Source of the DNA: Oreohelix idahoensis
Taxonomy: Eukaryota > Mollusca > Gastropoda > Stylommatophora > Oreohelicidae
DNA length: 64,000 bases
Reading direction: 5' to 3'
Assembly: GCA_024509875.1 (NCBI GenBank)
Contig: JAMPIV010017557.1
Span: 1 to 64,000 of the forward strand
Shown here: piece by piece, positions 1 through 12,400 of the stretch
Numbering within the stretch: the stretch's first letter is position 1
Layout: the number at the start of each line of letters is the position of its first letter
Translations under genes and position numbers: made by a program
Notes under the pieces: generated by a model
Database searches by the model: none
Seen by the model: the letters and a program-made list of their open reading frames with translations, nothing else
Told to the model about the DNA's origin: nothing

Positions 1-1217
1 GCCTAATACACTACCTCATATCAGTTGTCTCTTACAACATACTTGACGGTGTGACTAGTAGCAGTTTGTTTGACATAATGAGTTTGCCAGCCTAATACAC
101 TACCTCATATCAGTTGTCTCTTACAACATACTTGACGGTGTGACTAGTAGCAGTTTGTTTTTGTTTGACAAAATGAGTTTGCCTAGCCTAATACACACAA
201 CCTCATATCAGTTGTCTCTTACAACATACTTGACGGTGTGACTAGTAGCAGTTTGTTTGACATAATGAAGTTTGCCAGCCTAATACACAACCTCATATCA
301 GTTGTCTCTTACAACATACTTGACGGTGTGACTAGTAGCAGTTTGTTTGACATAATGAGTTTGCCAGCCTAATACACAACCTCATATCAGTTGTCTCTTA
401 CAACATACTTGACGGTGTGACTAGTAGCAGTTTGTTTGACATAATGAGTTTGCCAGCCTAATACACTACCTCATATCAGTTGTCTCTTACAACATACTTG
501 ACGGTGTGACTAGTAGCAGTTTGTTTGACATAATGAGTTTGCCAGCCTAATACACTACCTCATATCAGTTGTCTCTTACAACATACTTGACGGTGTGACT
601 AGTAGCAGTTTGTTTGACATAATGAGTTTGCCAGCCTAATACACAACCTCATATCAGTTGTTTCTCTCATTACAACATACTTGACGGTGTGACTAGTAGC
701 AGTTTGTTTGACATAATGAGTTTGCCAGCCTAATACACTACCTCATATCAGTTGTCTCTTACAACAAACATGCTTGACGGTGTGACTAGTAGCAGTTTGT
801 TTGACATAATGAGTTTGCCAGCCTAATACACTACCTCATATCAGTTGTCTCTTACAACATACTTGACGGTGTGACTAGTAGCAGTTTGTTTGACATAATG
901 AGTTTGCCAGCCTAATACACTACCACAGTTTGCCAGCCTAATAACAACCTCATATCAGTAGTCTTTACATATCAGTTGTTTGACTCTTTGCCAGCCAATT
1001 ACACCTCATACTTACAACATACTTGACGGTGTGACTAGTAGCAGTTTGTTTGACATAATGAGTTTGCCAGCCTAATACACAACCTCATATCAGTTGTCTC
1101 TTACAACATACTTGATGGTGTGACTAGTAGCAGTTTGTTTGACATAATGAGTTTGCCAGCCTAATACACTACCTCATATCAGTTGTCTCTTACAACATAC
1201 TTGACGGTGTGACTAGT
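1..1217 (-). repeat. 89-bp satellite array, left copy (truncated by window)
   Basis: Tandem units of 89 bp, for example GCCTAATACAC starting at 1 and again at 90, about 13-14 copies. The unit is the reverse complement of the array at 27859-35806. Units vary mainly at one position (CTACCTC versus CAACCTC) and at the CpG in CTTGACGGTG, which is sometimes TG. Disordered partial units occur at 920-1020. Long open frames here are artefacts of the repeat. Confidence 0.95.
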
Positions 1218-1304
1218 CCTATTTTTTCCTCTCAGAGACCACCTAGGGAAGCTGCACAGGCATAAAGAAAGCTAATAAGAAGAAATATACAAGCTTGTGT
1301 AACA
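1218..1304 (-). other. Flank joining 89-bp array to LINE-A (left)
   Basis: This short non-repeated sequence lies between the array and the LINE-A 3' end. The CCTCTCAGAGACCACC segment and the following GCTGCACAGG align with the corresponding flank of the 35-bp array (CCTCACTGATCACC, then CTACACAGG, near 11930). Both arrays therefore appear to sit in related copies of one element. Confidence 0.6.
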
Positions 1305-3980
1305 TAATGCAGGCACACCTCAATACCCTTTAGCTCCCCAAGGAGCATTGGCCATCAACAAACACATGCCAAGTCTTCCTGTACTGTGCCATCCGCTCAA
1401 GTTCTTTCCAAGTTTTCCTCATCATTTTCACCTCTGTTTCCAGTTCTCTTCTCCGTGTGTTTTTTGGTCTACCTCTGTCTCTCTTTCCCTGTGGATTCCA
1501 GAACAAGGATTGCCTTGTAATGCTTTCAACAGGTTTCCTCAATGTGTGTCCTATCCATCGCCAGTGTCTTCTTCTCATCTCTTGTTCCACTGGCACTTGT
1601 CTGGTTCTTGTCATCAATTCCACATTTTTGACTTTGTCATACCATTTCAGTCCTTCAATTCTATGCAAGCACCCGTTTATAAAAGTCTGTAGCTTTTTGG
1701 TTGTTGTTTTTGTTGTTCTCCATGTCTCAGAGCCATACAATAGGACTGACTTCACATTTGAGTTGAAGATTCTTATTTTCGTGTTGGACTTGATTTCTCT
1801 TGTTCTCCATATGTTTCCCAATGCAATGAAAGCTCCTCTTGCTTTTTGCATTCTTATTTTGATATCACTGTCTGTCCCTCCAACTTTGTCTATATTGCTT
1901 CCAAGATATGTGTTCGATTCTACATCTTTTAGTGGTGTTTCAAGTTCAACTTTGTTATCATTTCTTGCATTTATTCTCATAATCTTTGTCTTTTCCCTGT
2001 TTATTTTCAGGCCCACTTGTTGTGACCTCTCATCAAGAATTTTCATTTTCTCTTGCATCTGATTATGGTTATGGGACAGAAGAGCCAAGTCATCTGCAAA
2101 ATCCAGATCATCAAGCTGTTTAGTCAGATTCCACTGGATTCCATTTCTGTTGTGTGATGTCGATGTTTTCATAACCCAATATATTGCTAGTAAGAAAAGA
2201 AATGGAGACAAGAGGCAACCCTGTCTCACTCCCGTTCTAATCCTAAACGGTTCTGTAAGTTGTCCTTCATGAAGAACTCTGCATGTCATGTCTTCATAGG
2301 TCTTCTTTATTAAGTTAATGATCTTCATGGGAACTCCATAATGCCTCATCAATTTCCAAAGCGATTCTCTGTCTATACTGTCAAATGCCTTTTCATAGTC
2401 CACGAATCCGATGTAAAGCGGTGAATTCCATTCCAGACTTTGTTCAACTATTATTCTCATTGTGGCTATCTGGTCTGTACAGGATCTATTTTGTCGAAAA
2501 CCTGCTTGTTCATCTCTCAGTTGTTTGTCTATGGACTCTTTTAATCTCTCAAGGATGATTCTGTTTAATACTTTTCCTGGTACTGATAGTAACATTATTC
2601 CTCTATAATTTGTGCACTCTTGTAAATTTCCCTTCATATGCAACTTGACCAGATAAAATTCCTTCCATTCTGCTGGTATTTCCTCTCTCTCCCAGACTTT
2701 GCCAAGTAGTTTGTATAATATCTCTGTAGAGGTATCAATATCTGTTTTGATGGCCTCTGCTGGAATGCAATCTGGACCAGCTGCTTTTCCATCTTTCAGA
2801 AGCTTTATGGCTTTCTTTATTTCTTCCCTACTTGGTCGTTCACAGCTGATTTGTAGCTCCTCTTCTGCTGGCTGGATGTCTGGAGGATTAGTTGGAGATG
2901 TCTATTGAGAAGTTCCTCAAAATGTTCAGTACATCTCTTCATTTGTTCTTGTATATTACTAAGCAATTTTCCATTCTTATCTTTTATGAGGCCATTTGCT
3001 TGCTTATATTTCCCTGTTAGCTTCTTTATGTTGTTGTACATATCCCTCATATTTCCTTTGGCTTAAGCTTCCTCTGCTTCCCTTGCCAAATCATCAATAT
3101 ATTTCATCTTGTCTCTTTTGATGTTTCTTCTTACTTCTTTGTTTGCTTCTATGTACATTTCATGAGCCTTGGCTTCGGAGCTTCTGGTTTTGCCTCTGTT
3201 TAAATCTGCTTTCTTGTTTTTCCTGTCTTCTATCTTACTAATGGTTTCTGTTGTTATCCATGCTTTGTGCTGGTGTTCTCTTTTTCTCAGTACTTCTTCA
3301 CATGTCTCCTTCCATATATTTTTTACTTGTTGCCAGTGGTCTTCCGTATCTGTTTTATCTTCCAGCTGTTGGAGTACTTGGTATTTGTTGGATACTGTGA
3401 TTGAAATTTTTTCTCTTATTTCCTGATTTCTTAGATATCCCACATTATACTGTTGTCTATAGCTATATGCTGTTGTAAATTTCTTGAGTTTTAATTTTGT
3501 TTTAGCCAACAGAAGATGGTGGTCTGATACAACATCTGCTCCTCTACATACGTTCACATCATGCAATGATGACCTAAACTTCTTGCTTATGCATATGTGA
3601 TCAATCTGATTCTCAGTTCTGTGGTCTGGTGATATCCATGTTGCTTTATGTATTCTTTTATGTGGAAATATGCTTCCTCCTATAGCTAGTTGATTTGAAG
3701 CACAGAAGTTAGCTAATAGTTCCCCATTCTCGTTCATCATACCTAATCCATGCTTTCTCATGATTTCTTCAAAGCCAGTGTTGTCTGTTCCTATTTTCGC
3801 ATTTAGGTCCCCCATCAAAATTGTGATGTCCTTTCTTTTCTTATTGTCCAAGACATTTTGTAGTCTGGTGTAAAAGTCTTCTTTCACAGATTCTTCTTTA
3901 TCGTTTGTTGGTGCATAACACTGAATGATGTTTATATTTACTTTCTTTTTGGCTGATTTAAACCTTGCTGTAAAACCTTT
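1305..3980 (-). mobile_element. LINE-A non-LTR retrotransposon, 5'-truncated, dead (left copy)
   Basis: Encodes the C-terminal half of an AP-type endonuclease (GDLNAKIG, DHICISKK, SDHHLLLAKTK) followed by reverse transcriptase, as in RTE-like LINEs; the clade is uncertain. RT motifs are visible: A FVDYEKAFDS, B TGVRQGCLLSPF, C LDFADDLALL, and a C-terminal RRRHWRWIGHTLRKP region ending at CSLGS. The frame is broken by a TAA between endonuclease and RT (3063-3065) and by a frameshift near 2904. Both breaks are shared with the right-arm copy and so predate the duplication. The 3' tail has a GCTCC/GGAGC hairpin. The N-terminal half of the endonuclease is missing. Confidence 0.9.
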
Positions 3981-4140
3981 TTACCACAAAAACTTCAACA
4001 AGGCACACCTGCTTTGTTATAAAATCTTAATATTATGAATTGTAGCAGATGTTGGCTTTGGATATGATACACAATGAGAAAAATAAGCCAATAGCATTAC
4101 AACACAATCCCAATTATGAAATCCCCATGGTAAAAAAAAA

Positions 4141-4232
4141 CATGGAGGCACTTGAGCGGATGGCACAGAAACATTTGGTACGTGCTCCATAGGGTGATGA
4201 AAATTACTGATGATGATGATGATGAATTGTGA
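4141..4232 (+). mobile_element. LINE-A-like 3'-end fragment (left)
   Basis: About 90 bp matches the last codons of LINE-A (GAGCGGATGGCACAG, encoding ERMAQ) and its 3' tail (GTGCTCCATAGGG), followed by a (GAT)n run at 4209-4225. Orientation is opposite to the adjacent LINE-A. It is mirrored at 24850-24945. Confidence 0.7.
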
Positions 4233-4756
4233 ATGAAAATAACATGATCAGTTGTCAGCACATAGCAGACATTCTAGTGAGAGCTCAAACAGTGGTAATC
4301 ACATGATGTGATCTTCATGTTGCATAAAATCCACTGACATCTTAAAATAACTGTAATAAACCAGTCATCAAAACAAGAACAAAAAGTAGCCAGCCAGTGG
4401 TTGAACTTTGAAAAATACGACCTTAAAACTGACGCCAAAGTATCAAGTAAAGTATCTTTAATTCTTATCTGATTTACATCAGATTTGAAAATGGTCGATA
4501 CATTTTTGCCAAAGTCTTACATAGAACAGTTTATCAAGGTTAACCCAATAATTCTAAAGGTGCTTCCTGGAGAGGACAGACAGACAAATCAAAATTAGTA
4601 GCACTTTTTCAATTTTCAACTGTAAACTTGCTAAAAACCAAGATTCCTGTATTTTGTAAATCCTTAGAGAATATTGAACTGCTAATAGTTTGTCCCTTTC
4701 AGGAAGTTTGCATTCTTGCAGTGGTTGTCTCAGGAGCAATAAAAAGGTTGTTAGCT

Positions 4757-4795
4757 TACTTAGTCGTTCCCCTTCTACCGTGAGGTGTAGAGCAT
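4757..4795 (-). mobile_element. Short LINE 3' tail (left)
   Basis: The segment CTTACTTAGTCGTTCCCC and following bases match the 3' end of the LINE fragment at 60865-61202. Only the tail is present. The rest of 4233-5498 is AT-rich intron-like sequence in which I recognise nothing except the 22-bp repeat at 4923-5011. Confidence 0.5.
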
Positions 4796-4922
4796 ATTGC
4801 TAGTACATTGAACAACTCTACTTAATTTGCTTTCATGACACACTTGGTAGCACACAGTAGCATTATTTGTTGTTCCCCAAACATTAGCCCCAGAATCTGC
4901 ATGGAAGAAACAACTAAGGTAG

Positions 4923-5011
4923 TATTCAACAAATAGACTGCGTGTATTCAACAAATAGTCTGCGTGTATTCAACAAATAGTCTGCGTGTATTCAACAAAT
5001 AGTCTGCGTGT
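4923..5011. repeat. 22-bp tandem repeat, 4 copies (left)
   Basis: Four consecutive copies of a 22-bp unit containing TATTCAACAAATAG and CTGCGTG. The first copy has GACTG where the others have GTCTG. It is mirrored at 24071-24158. Confidence 0.9.
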
Positions 5012-5498
5012 GAAGCTAGGGCATTAAATATTGAAAAATACAGGCAACAAAAACAAGATCTTTCATAAAGATCCTTGACATATCACACATGAATTATGCC
5101 ACAAATGACAGCGTGCTGAACATTATAAAACAAGCTGTGCCTAGGGCCAAGCACACATATTTCAGTGGTGTGGTAGTGCCTTAAGATCACAATGTCCAAT
5201 GCTGTACTCAGTGGAAAAGTGCCAGGAACAAGAAAAAAAGTAGTAGACCAAAGAATTACTTGGCAGACAATATTCAGAAATTGACAGGAATTACCTTCAA
5301 AGACACACAAATACTGGCACAAGATGGTCAAAATAAAGCCTTCAACTGACAATGGCCACACAGGGTATGAGATGAAGAAAGTACTCAATAAATCAGCTTA
5401 TTCACCAATCATTAATTCATATCAAATCAATAAAAAACATCATTCAAACATCAACTACTCAAATACTGTAACAATAAAAAACAGAAAATAATATCTAC

Positions 5499-5640
5499 CC
5501 TATCTAGTGTGTCTTCTAGAATTTTCTCCGTCTCTAGAAAAACTGACTCCTTCTCAAGACTAGCATCCACAGTTTTCAGAGTGCCAAATTTCAAAAACCA
5601 TTTCTGCAGCTTTGGCCAATGATCCAAAAATCCAGTAATT
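5499..5640 (-). pseudogene. Inverted copy of SPEF2-like exon 2 (adenylate-kinase end)
   Basis: Reverse complement of the exon at 23442-23583, with the same 142-bp length and the same splice sites (TTTTTTTCAG acceptor at 5641 and beyond, GTAGAT donor below 5499). It still reads ITGFLDHWPKLQKWF and following residues. It points away from the rest of the gene and its partner exon at 6617-6753 is frameshifted, so I treat it as a non-functional duplicate. On a minus-strand transcript it could still be spliced. Confidence 0.8.
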
Positions 5641-5914
5641 CTGAAAAAAATATTTCAAGGAGGTATGTAACAAGAAGGCTCCAAAAATTTAGTAAGTACT
5701 GAACCATTAAATAAGTGACCTTTACATGTCTAGCCTGAAGGTAAGTATATTTTATTGTGTTACACAGAAAGAAATAATCTGATATTTTAAAGTTATAGTT
5801 TTGCAGAACACAAAAATGACCATTTATAGACACAGCTCAGCATTATGTTTCTGCCTGCAGACAATGACATTTCTTAATTACAGTTAAGAATATACATAGA
5901 ATAAAAGGAACATT

Positions 5915-6395
5915 ATTTGGAATTATAAACATTTCTTAATGTTAGAAAACATGAAATATTTCTTCATTTTTGAATTCAAAAATTTCTTAGTGTTAGAAAA
6001 CCTGGAATATTTCTTCATATTAGAATTTGAAACATTTCTTAATGTTAGAAAACCTGAAATATTTCTTCATTTTAGAGCTTAAAACATTTAATGTTAGAAA
6101 AACTGGAATATTTCTTCATTTTAGAATTTGAAACATTTTGTAATGTTAGAAAACCTAGAGTATTTCTTCATTTTAAAGCTTGAAATCTTTTTAATGTTAG
6201 AAAACCTAAAATATTTCTTCATTTTAGAGCTTGAAACATTTAACATTAGAAAACCTGAAATATTACTTCATTTTAGAGCTCGAAACATTTATTAATGTTA
6301 AAAAACCTGAAATATTTCCTCATTTTAGAACTTTAAACATTTCTTAATGTTAGAAAATCTGGAACCATATTAGAACTTCAAATACCTTTTCATGT
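5915..6395. repeat. AT-rich ~52-bp minisatellite (left)
   Basis: About nine diverged units built around TTAGAAAACCTGAAATATTT, followed by CTTCATTTTAGAGCTTG and AAACATTTCTTAATG. Units differ by small deletions, suggesting an older array than the 35-bp one. It lies between the two inverted exon copies and is mirrored at 22690-23165. Confidence 0.85.
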
Positions 6396-6616
6396 AACAG
6401 AGTGGTCAATTTAAAAAAAATGAGAACTTGGAACATTCATTCACATTAGATATTGTTATACTGAACAATGAAAGCTATATTAGACAACCATAATTATCCT
6501 TTGTGTTTATTAATAATTCTTGTTAGACAGTTTTGTTTCATCTTATTTTAGTGACTCTCACTTCATTCTGCTTGGCACTAAGATATACATGTCTGGAGTT
6601 TAGTAATAAACATTAC

Positions 6617-6753
6617 CTTGTCTGTATCTGCTGTTGATCATAATATGGGTCAGATACTGGCTGCACTCTCTCAGTATTACCCACCCCTGTTGCGCTGCCC
6701 TCTGGTGGTGGGGTCAAATTCTTCATGATAAGTCCTCTCTGCCTGAAGTTGTT
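6617..6753 (-). pseudogene. Inverted, frameshifted copy of SPEF2-like exon 1
   Basis: Reverse complement of the exon at 22328-22463 with both splice sites kept (CCTAG acceptor, GTAATG donor). It is 137 bp rather than 136 bp. On its coding strand the run after TTTGA has four C where the right arm has three. The extra base shifts the frame and leads to a stop within about 11 codons, before the exon end. This marks the left arm as the decayed copy and the right arm as the working locus, unless the difference is a homopolymer sequencing error. Confidence 0.8.
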
Positions 6754-6787
6754 CTAGGACAGAATGTCACAGTAAATCTCTGATTAA

Positions 6788-6843
6788 GTGCCTTCAATAA
6801 TTAGTGCCTTCAATAATTAGTGCCTTCAATAATTAGTGCCTTC
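6788..6843. repeat. 16-bp tandem repeat beside inverted exon 1 (left)
   Basis: Three to four copies of a 16-bp unit containing TGCCTTCAATAATTAG, just upstream (gene sense) of the inverted exon copy. Mirror of 22239-22295. Confidence 0.85.
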
Positions 6844-7014
6844 ATCAACTGAATCATTAAATATTTCTGTACTCATATTACTTTAGTTTACTTTTTCTGA
6901 CTCCTCATGTCATGAAGTGGAGTTTGTGAGCTGAATTTTTTGTCCTTGACCCGAGTGTGTAACAATGGCTGCTGTGAGCCCTTGTTGTTGTAGTATTTCT
7001 GTAATATTATCTAT

Positions 7015-7560
7015 TCATCTGCCTGTTGGTTTTACCTGTACTCTGAAACCAGATCTTCTACTGTAGTGGGTGCACAGTGGTAATCTATTGGGTGCCATTC
7101 TCATGAGATGGCCAAACCACTTAACTTTCTGTCTCTTGTGTACTTGATGCAGAATTAGTAGTTTCAGTTTTTCTGACATCATCATTCTCATTCTGTCTTT
7201 CCTGGTATCATAAATGGTTTTTTTTAAGCATCTCATCTCCCAGGATGTGGTTTTCCTCTCCTGTCCTTTGGTCAGGGACCATATTTGATAGTAAAGCGTT
7301 GGTAGGATTATATTATTTATCAGCTGTCATTTAGTTTCCTTACTGATAACTGGATGTTTGAGTTGTGGCGACAGTTGATAAGTCACTGGAATGGTATTTT
7401 GACACCTTGTCTCAGTTTCTGTCAAGTCTTCCATTTTCTGTAAAAATGGTTCCGAGGTATATGAACTCTGGAACCTGGTTAAGCTTGATGATGATGTTGA
7501 CGTGTATGTTATGTGGGCCCAGTGATCTGCTGATTTTCACAAAAATATTCTGTAAAGTTA
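7015..7560 (-). mobile_element. Old LINE reverse-transcriptase C-terminal fragment (left)
   Basis: On the minus strand, broken frames give FIYLGTIFTENGRLD, then MRCLKKTIYDTRKDRMR, then KVKWFGHLMRMAPNRLPL. These are the thumb and C-terminal landmarks of many endonuclease/RT LINEs (YLG..., WFGH..RM). Several stops and frameshifts interrupt it. It belongs to a different family from LINE-A, LINE-B and LINE-C. Confidence 0.75.
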
Positions 7561-7759
7561 TGCACAACAAAAGTTATGCACAACATGCACAACAAAAGCA
7601 GCAAGCCAAAAGAAATAAAATAGCAGCATCTCAGTCTATGCTGTCAGTGGAATATACACAACGTTGTTGATATTTTCTCTTCATGTTGTGTCTCCTTCCT
7701 GACATGTAGTTTAGGATGACATAACAAAAGTCAACCATTCAATGAACAAAGTTATTATC

Positions 7760-7923
7760 ATCATTTCCCTTTTACCTCCCTTTGGAGCATGGAACTACCA
7801 CTCCAGTTATTCCCCTTGTAGGAAGCTTACACCAAAGCATTTGTGTGCTCTTGTAGGGGATGTTTCTGTAGCACTTTTTTAATATGATGAGGTAGCCAGC
7901 TCCATGTACAATTTCATATTAGT
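7760..7923 (-). other. Distal flank of the 35-bp array element (left)
   Basis: Non-repeated sequence next to the array, mirrored at 21158-21325. It aligns with the distal flank of the 89-bp array at 35807-35935: CTGGC, then CTCAT, TGCTACAG, CATGCTCC and AATGATGATAA occur in the same order. The end resembles the LINE-A 3' tail. Confidence 0.6.
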
Positions 7924-10900
7924 TGTCTCTCTATGACATACGTGAGGCAGTAGTCAAGTGTCTCTCTATGACATACGTGAGGCAGTAGTCAAGTGTCTCT
8001 CTATGACATACGTGAGGCAGTAGTCAAGTGTCTCTCTCTCTCTATGACATACGTGAGGCAGTAGTCAAGTGTCTCTCTATGACATACGTGAGGCAGTAGT
8101 CAAGTGTCTCTCTATGACATACGTGAGGCAGTAGTCAAGTGTCTCTCTATGACATACGTGAGGCAGTAGTCAAGTGTCTCTCTATGACATACGTGAGGCA
8201 GTAGTCAAGTGTCTCTCTATGACATACGTGAGGCAGTAGTCAAGTGTCTCTCTATGACATACGTGAGGCAGTAGTCAAGTGTCTCTCTATGACATACGTG
8301 AGGCAGTAGTCAAGTGTCTCTCTATGACATACGTGAGGCAGTAGTCAAGTGTCTCTCTATGACATATGTGAGGCAGTAGTCAAGTGTCTCTCTATGACAT
8401 ATGTGAGGCAGTAGTCAAGTGTCTCTCTATGACATACATGAGGCAGTAGTCAAGTGTCTCTCTATGACATACGTGAGGCAGTAGTCAAGTGTCTCTCTAT
8501 GACATACGTGAGGCAGTAGTCAAGTGTCTCTCTATGACATACGTGAGGCAGTAGTCAAGTGTCTCTCTATGACATACGTGAGGCAGTAGTCAAGTGTCTC
8601 TCTATGACATATGTGAGGCAGTAGTCAAGTGTCTCTCTATGACATACGTGAGGCAGTAGTCAAGTGTCTCTCTATGACATACATGAGGCAGTAGTCAAGT
8701 GTCTCTCTATGACATATGTGAGGCAGTAGTCAAGTGTCTTTATGACATACGTGAGGCAGTAGTCAAGTGTCTCTCTATGACATACGTGAGGCAGTAGTCA
8801 AGTGTCTCTCTATGACATACGTGAGGCAGTAGTCAAGTGTCTCTCTATGACATATGTGAGGCAGTAGTCAAGTGTCTCTCTATGACATATGTGAGGCAGT
8901 AGTCAAGTGTCTCTCTATGACATACGTGAGGCAGTAGTCAAGTGTCTCTCTATGACATACGTGAGGCAGTAGTCAAGTGTCTCTCTCTATGACATACGTG
9001 AGGCAGTAGTCAAGTGTCTCTCTATGACATACGTGAGGCAGTAGTCAAGTGACATACGTGAGGCAGTAGTCAAGTGTCTCTCTATGACATACGTGAGGCA
9101 GTAGTCAAGTGTCTCTCTATGACATATGTGAGGCAGTAGTCAAGTGTCTCTCTATGACATACGTGAGGCAGTAGTCAAGTGTCTCTCTATGACATATGTG
9201 AGGCAGTAGTCAAGTGTCTCTCTATGACATACATGAGGCAGTAGTCAAGTGTCTCTCTATGACATACGTGAGGCAGTAGTCAAGCATCTCTCTATGACAT
9301 ACGTGAGGCAGTAGTCAAGTGTCTCTCTATGACATACGTGAGGCAGTAGTCAAGTGTCTCTCTATGACATACGTGAGGCAGTAGTCAAGTGTCTCTCTAT
9401 GACATACGTGAGGCAGTAGTCAAGTGTCTCTCTATGACATACATGAGGCAGTAGTCAAGTGTTTCTCTATGACATATGTGAGGCAGTAGTCAAGTGTCTC
9501 TCTATGACATACGTGAGGCAGTAGTCAAGTGTCTCTCTATGACATATGTGAGGCAGTAGTCAAGTGTCTCTCTATGACATATGTGAGGCAGTAGTCAAGT
9601 GTCTCTCTATGACATACATGAGGCAGTAGTCAAGTGTCTCTCTATGACATACGTGAGGCAGTAGTCAAGTGTCTCTCTATTACATACGTGAGGCAGTAGT
9701 CAAGTGTCTCTCTATGACATACGTGAGGCAGTAGTCAAGTGTCTCTCTATGACATACATGAGGCAGTAGTCAAGTGTCTCTCTATGACATACGGGAGGCA
9801 GTAGTCAAGTGTCTCTCTATGACATACGTGAGGCAGTAGTCAAGTGTCTCTCTATGACATACGTGAGGCAGTAGTCAAGTGTCTCTCTATGACATACGTG
9901 AGGCAGTAGTCAAGTGTCTCTCTATGACATACGTGAGGCAGTAGTCAAGTGTCTCTCTATGACATACGTGAGGCAGTAGTCAAGTGTCTCTCTAGTGTCT
10001 CTCTATGACATACGTGAGGCAGTAGTCAAGTGTCTCTCTATGACATACGTGAGGCAGTAGTCAAGTGTCTCTTTATGACATATGTGAGGCAGTAGTCAAG
10101 TGTCTCTCTATGACATACGTGAGGCAGTAGTCAAGTGTCTCTCTATGACATACGTTAGGCAGTAGTCAAGTGTCTCTCTATGACATACGTGATGGCAGTA
10201 GTCAAGTGTCCCTCTATGACATACGTGAGGCAGTAGTCAAGTGTCTCTCTATGACATACATGAGGCAGTAGTCAAGTGTCTCTCTATGACATACGTGAGG
10301 CAGTAGTCAAGTGTCTCTCTATGACATATGTGAGGCAGTAGTCAAGTGTCTCTCTATGACATATGTGAGGCAGTAGTCAAGTGTCTCTCTATGACATACG
10401 TGAGGCAGTAGTCAAGTGTCTCTCTATGACATACGTGAGGCAGTAGTCAAGTGTCTCTCTATGACATACGTGAGGCAGTAGTCAAGTGTCTCTCTATGAC
10501 ATACGTGAGGCAGTAGTCAAGTGTCTCTCTATGACATACGTGAGGGAGTAGTCAAGTGTCTCTCTATGACATACATGAGGCAGTAGTCAAGTGTCTCTCT
10601 ATGATATACGTGAGGCAGTAGTCAAGTGTCTCTCTATGACATACGTGAGGCAGTAGTCAAGTGTCTCTCTATGACATACGTGAGGCAGTAGTCAAGTGTC
10701 TCTCTATGACATATGTGAGGCAGTAGTCAAGTGTCTCTCTATGACATATGTGAGGCAGTAGTCAAGTGTCTCTCTATGACATACGTGAGGCAGTAGTCAA
10801 GTGTCTCTCTATGACATACGTGAGGCAGTAGTCAAGTGTCTCTCTATGACATACGTGAGGCAGTAGTCAAGTGTCTCTCTATGACATATGTGAGGCAGTA

Positions 10901-11925
10901 GTCAAGTGTCTTTCTATGACATACGTGAGGCAGTAGTCAAGTGTCTCTCTATGACATATGTGAGGCAGTAGTCAAGTGTCTCTCTATGACATACATGAGG
11001 CAGTAGTCAAGTGTCTCTCTATGGCATACAAGAGGCAGTAGTCAAGTGTCTCTCTATGACATATGTGAGGCAGTAGTCAAGTGTCTCTCTATGACATACA
11101 TGAGGCAGTAGTCAAGTGTCTCTCTATGACATATGTGAGGCAGTAGTCAAGTGTCTCTATGACATACGTGAGGCAGTAGTCAAGTGTCTCTCTATGACAT
11201 ATGTGAGGCAGTAGTCAAGTGTCTCTCTATGACATACATGAGGCAGTAGTCAAGTGTCTCTCTATGACATACGTGAGGCAGTAGTCAAGTGTCTCTCTAT
11301 GACATACGTGAGGCAGTAGTCAAGTGTCTCTATGACATATGTGAGGCAGTAGTCAAGTGTCTCTCTATGACATACGTGAGGCAGTAGTCAAGTGTCTCTC
11401 TATGACATATGTGAGGCAGTAGTCAAGTGTCTCTCTATGACATACGTGAGGCAGTACTCAAGTGTCTCTCTATGACATATGTGAGGCAGTAGTCAAGTGT
11501 CTCTCTATGACATACGTGAGGCAGTAGTCAAGTGTCTCTCTATGACATACGTGAGGCAGTAGTCAAGTGTCTCTCTATGACATACGTGAGGCAGTAGTCA
11601 AGTGTCTCTCTATGACATACGTGAGGCAGTAGTCAAGTGTCTCTCTATGACATACGTGAGGCAGTAGTCAAGTGTCTCTCTATGACATACGTGAGGCAGT
11701 AGTCAAGTGTCTCTCTATGACATATGTGAGGCAGTAGTCAAGTGTCTCTCTATGACATACGTGAGGCAGTAGTCAAGTGTCTCTCTATGACATACGTGAG
11801 GCAGTAGTCAGTGTCTCTCTATGACATACGTGAGGCAGTAGTCAAGTGTCTCTCTATGACATACGTGAGGCAGTAGTCAAGTGTCTCTCTATGACATACG
11901 TGAGGCAGTAGTCAAGTGTCTCTCT
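7924..11925 (-). repeat. 35-bp satellite array, left copy (~114 units)
   Basis: About 4.0 kb of a 35-bp unit (TGTCTCTCTATGACATACGT, then GAGGCAGTAGTCAAG). Unit length is nearly invariant; a few units are shortened or fused (9040-9060, 9985-10010). Most substitutions fall on the single CpG, giving TG or CA variants. It is an intronic-type array mirrored at 16944-21157, which is six units longer. Confidence 0.97.
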
Positions 11926-11988
11926 TTGTGTCCTCACTGATCACCAGAAACTACACAGGGTAAACATTCTTCCAAGGTATGTGAAATC
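11926..11988 (-). other. Proximal flank of the 35-bp array element (left)
   Basis: Short flank with CCTCACTGATCACC and CTACACAGG, homologous to the flank of the 89-bp array at 1218-1304. It ends where LINE-A-like sequence begins. Confidence 0.55.
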
Positions 11989-12400
11989 TTTACAACAAAA
12001 ACAATAATCCAAGAAGTTATGGATTTTCATAGGTGGGAGCTTGTGTAGAATGGAAGGGTTGAAATGGTGTGACAAGATCGCCAATGTTGAATTCACCACT
12101 AGAGCTAGATGAGTGCAAATGAGACAGGAGATAAGAAGAAGACACAGGCAATGGATAGGACACACTCTGGGAAAACTTGTTGATAGTCTTACAAGACAGT
12201 TCTTGTTCTAGAATTCACAGGGTAAAAGAGTTAAATGGGAACCAAAAAAACACATGGAGGAGATGAATAGAGACAGTCATGAACAGAATAACATAGGCAT
12301 AGAAAAACCTTGAGCAGATGGCACAGGACAGGAGACCCTTGCACAAACTGTAAATGGCCTATGCTCTCTGGTGAGCTGAAGGGTGATGTATGAATGAGCA
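11989..12400 (+). mobile_element. LINE-A-like RT C-terminal/3' fragment (left)
   Basis: Read on the + strand, degraded frames follow LINE-A from the KTTTK region through GMKWCDKIANVEF-like, RRRHRQWIGHTL-like and KKHMEE segments to the 3' tail (CTATGCTCTCTGGTGAGCTG). Many stops and small indels show it is older than the main LINE-A copy. It is mirrored at 16465-16880. Confidence 0.8.

Noticed and set aside
1457..2062. Plus-strand 201-residue frame opposite LINE-A
   Set aside because: Antisense shadow of the reverse transcriptase; the same at 27014-27619.
7924..11925. CRISPR-like array
   Set aside because: Units are contiguous with no unique spacers and lie in eukaryotic intronic sequence; it is a satellite.
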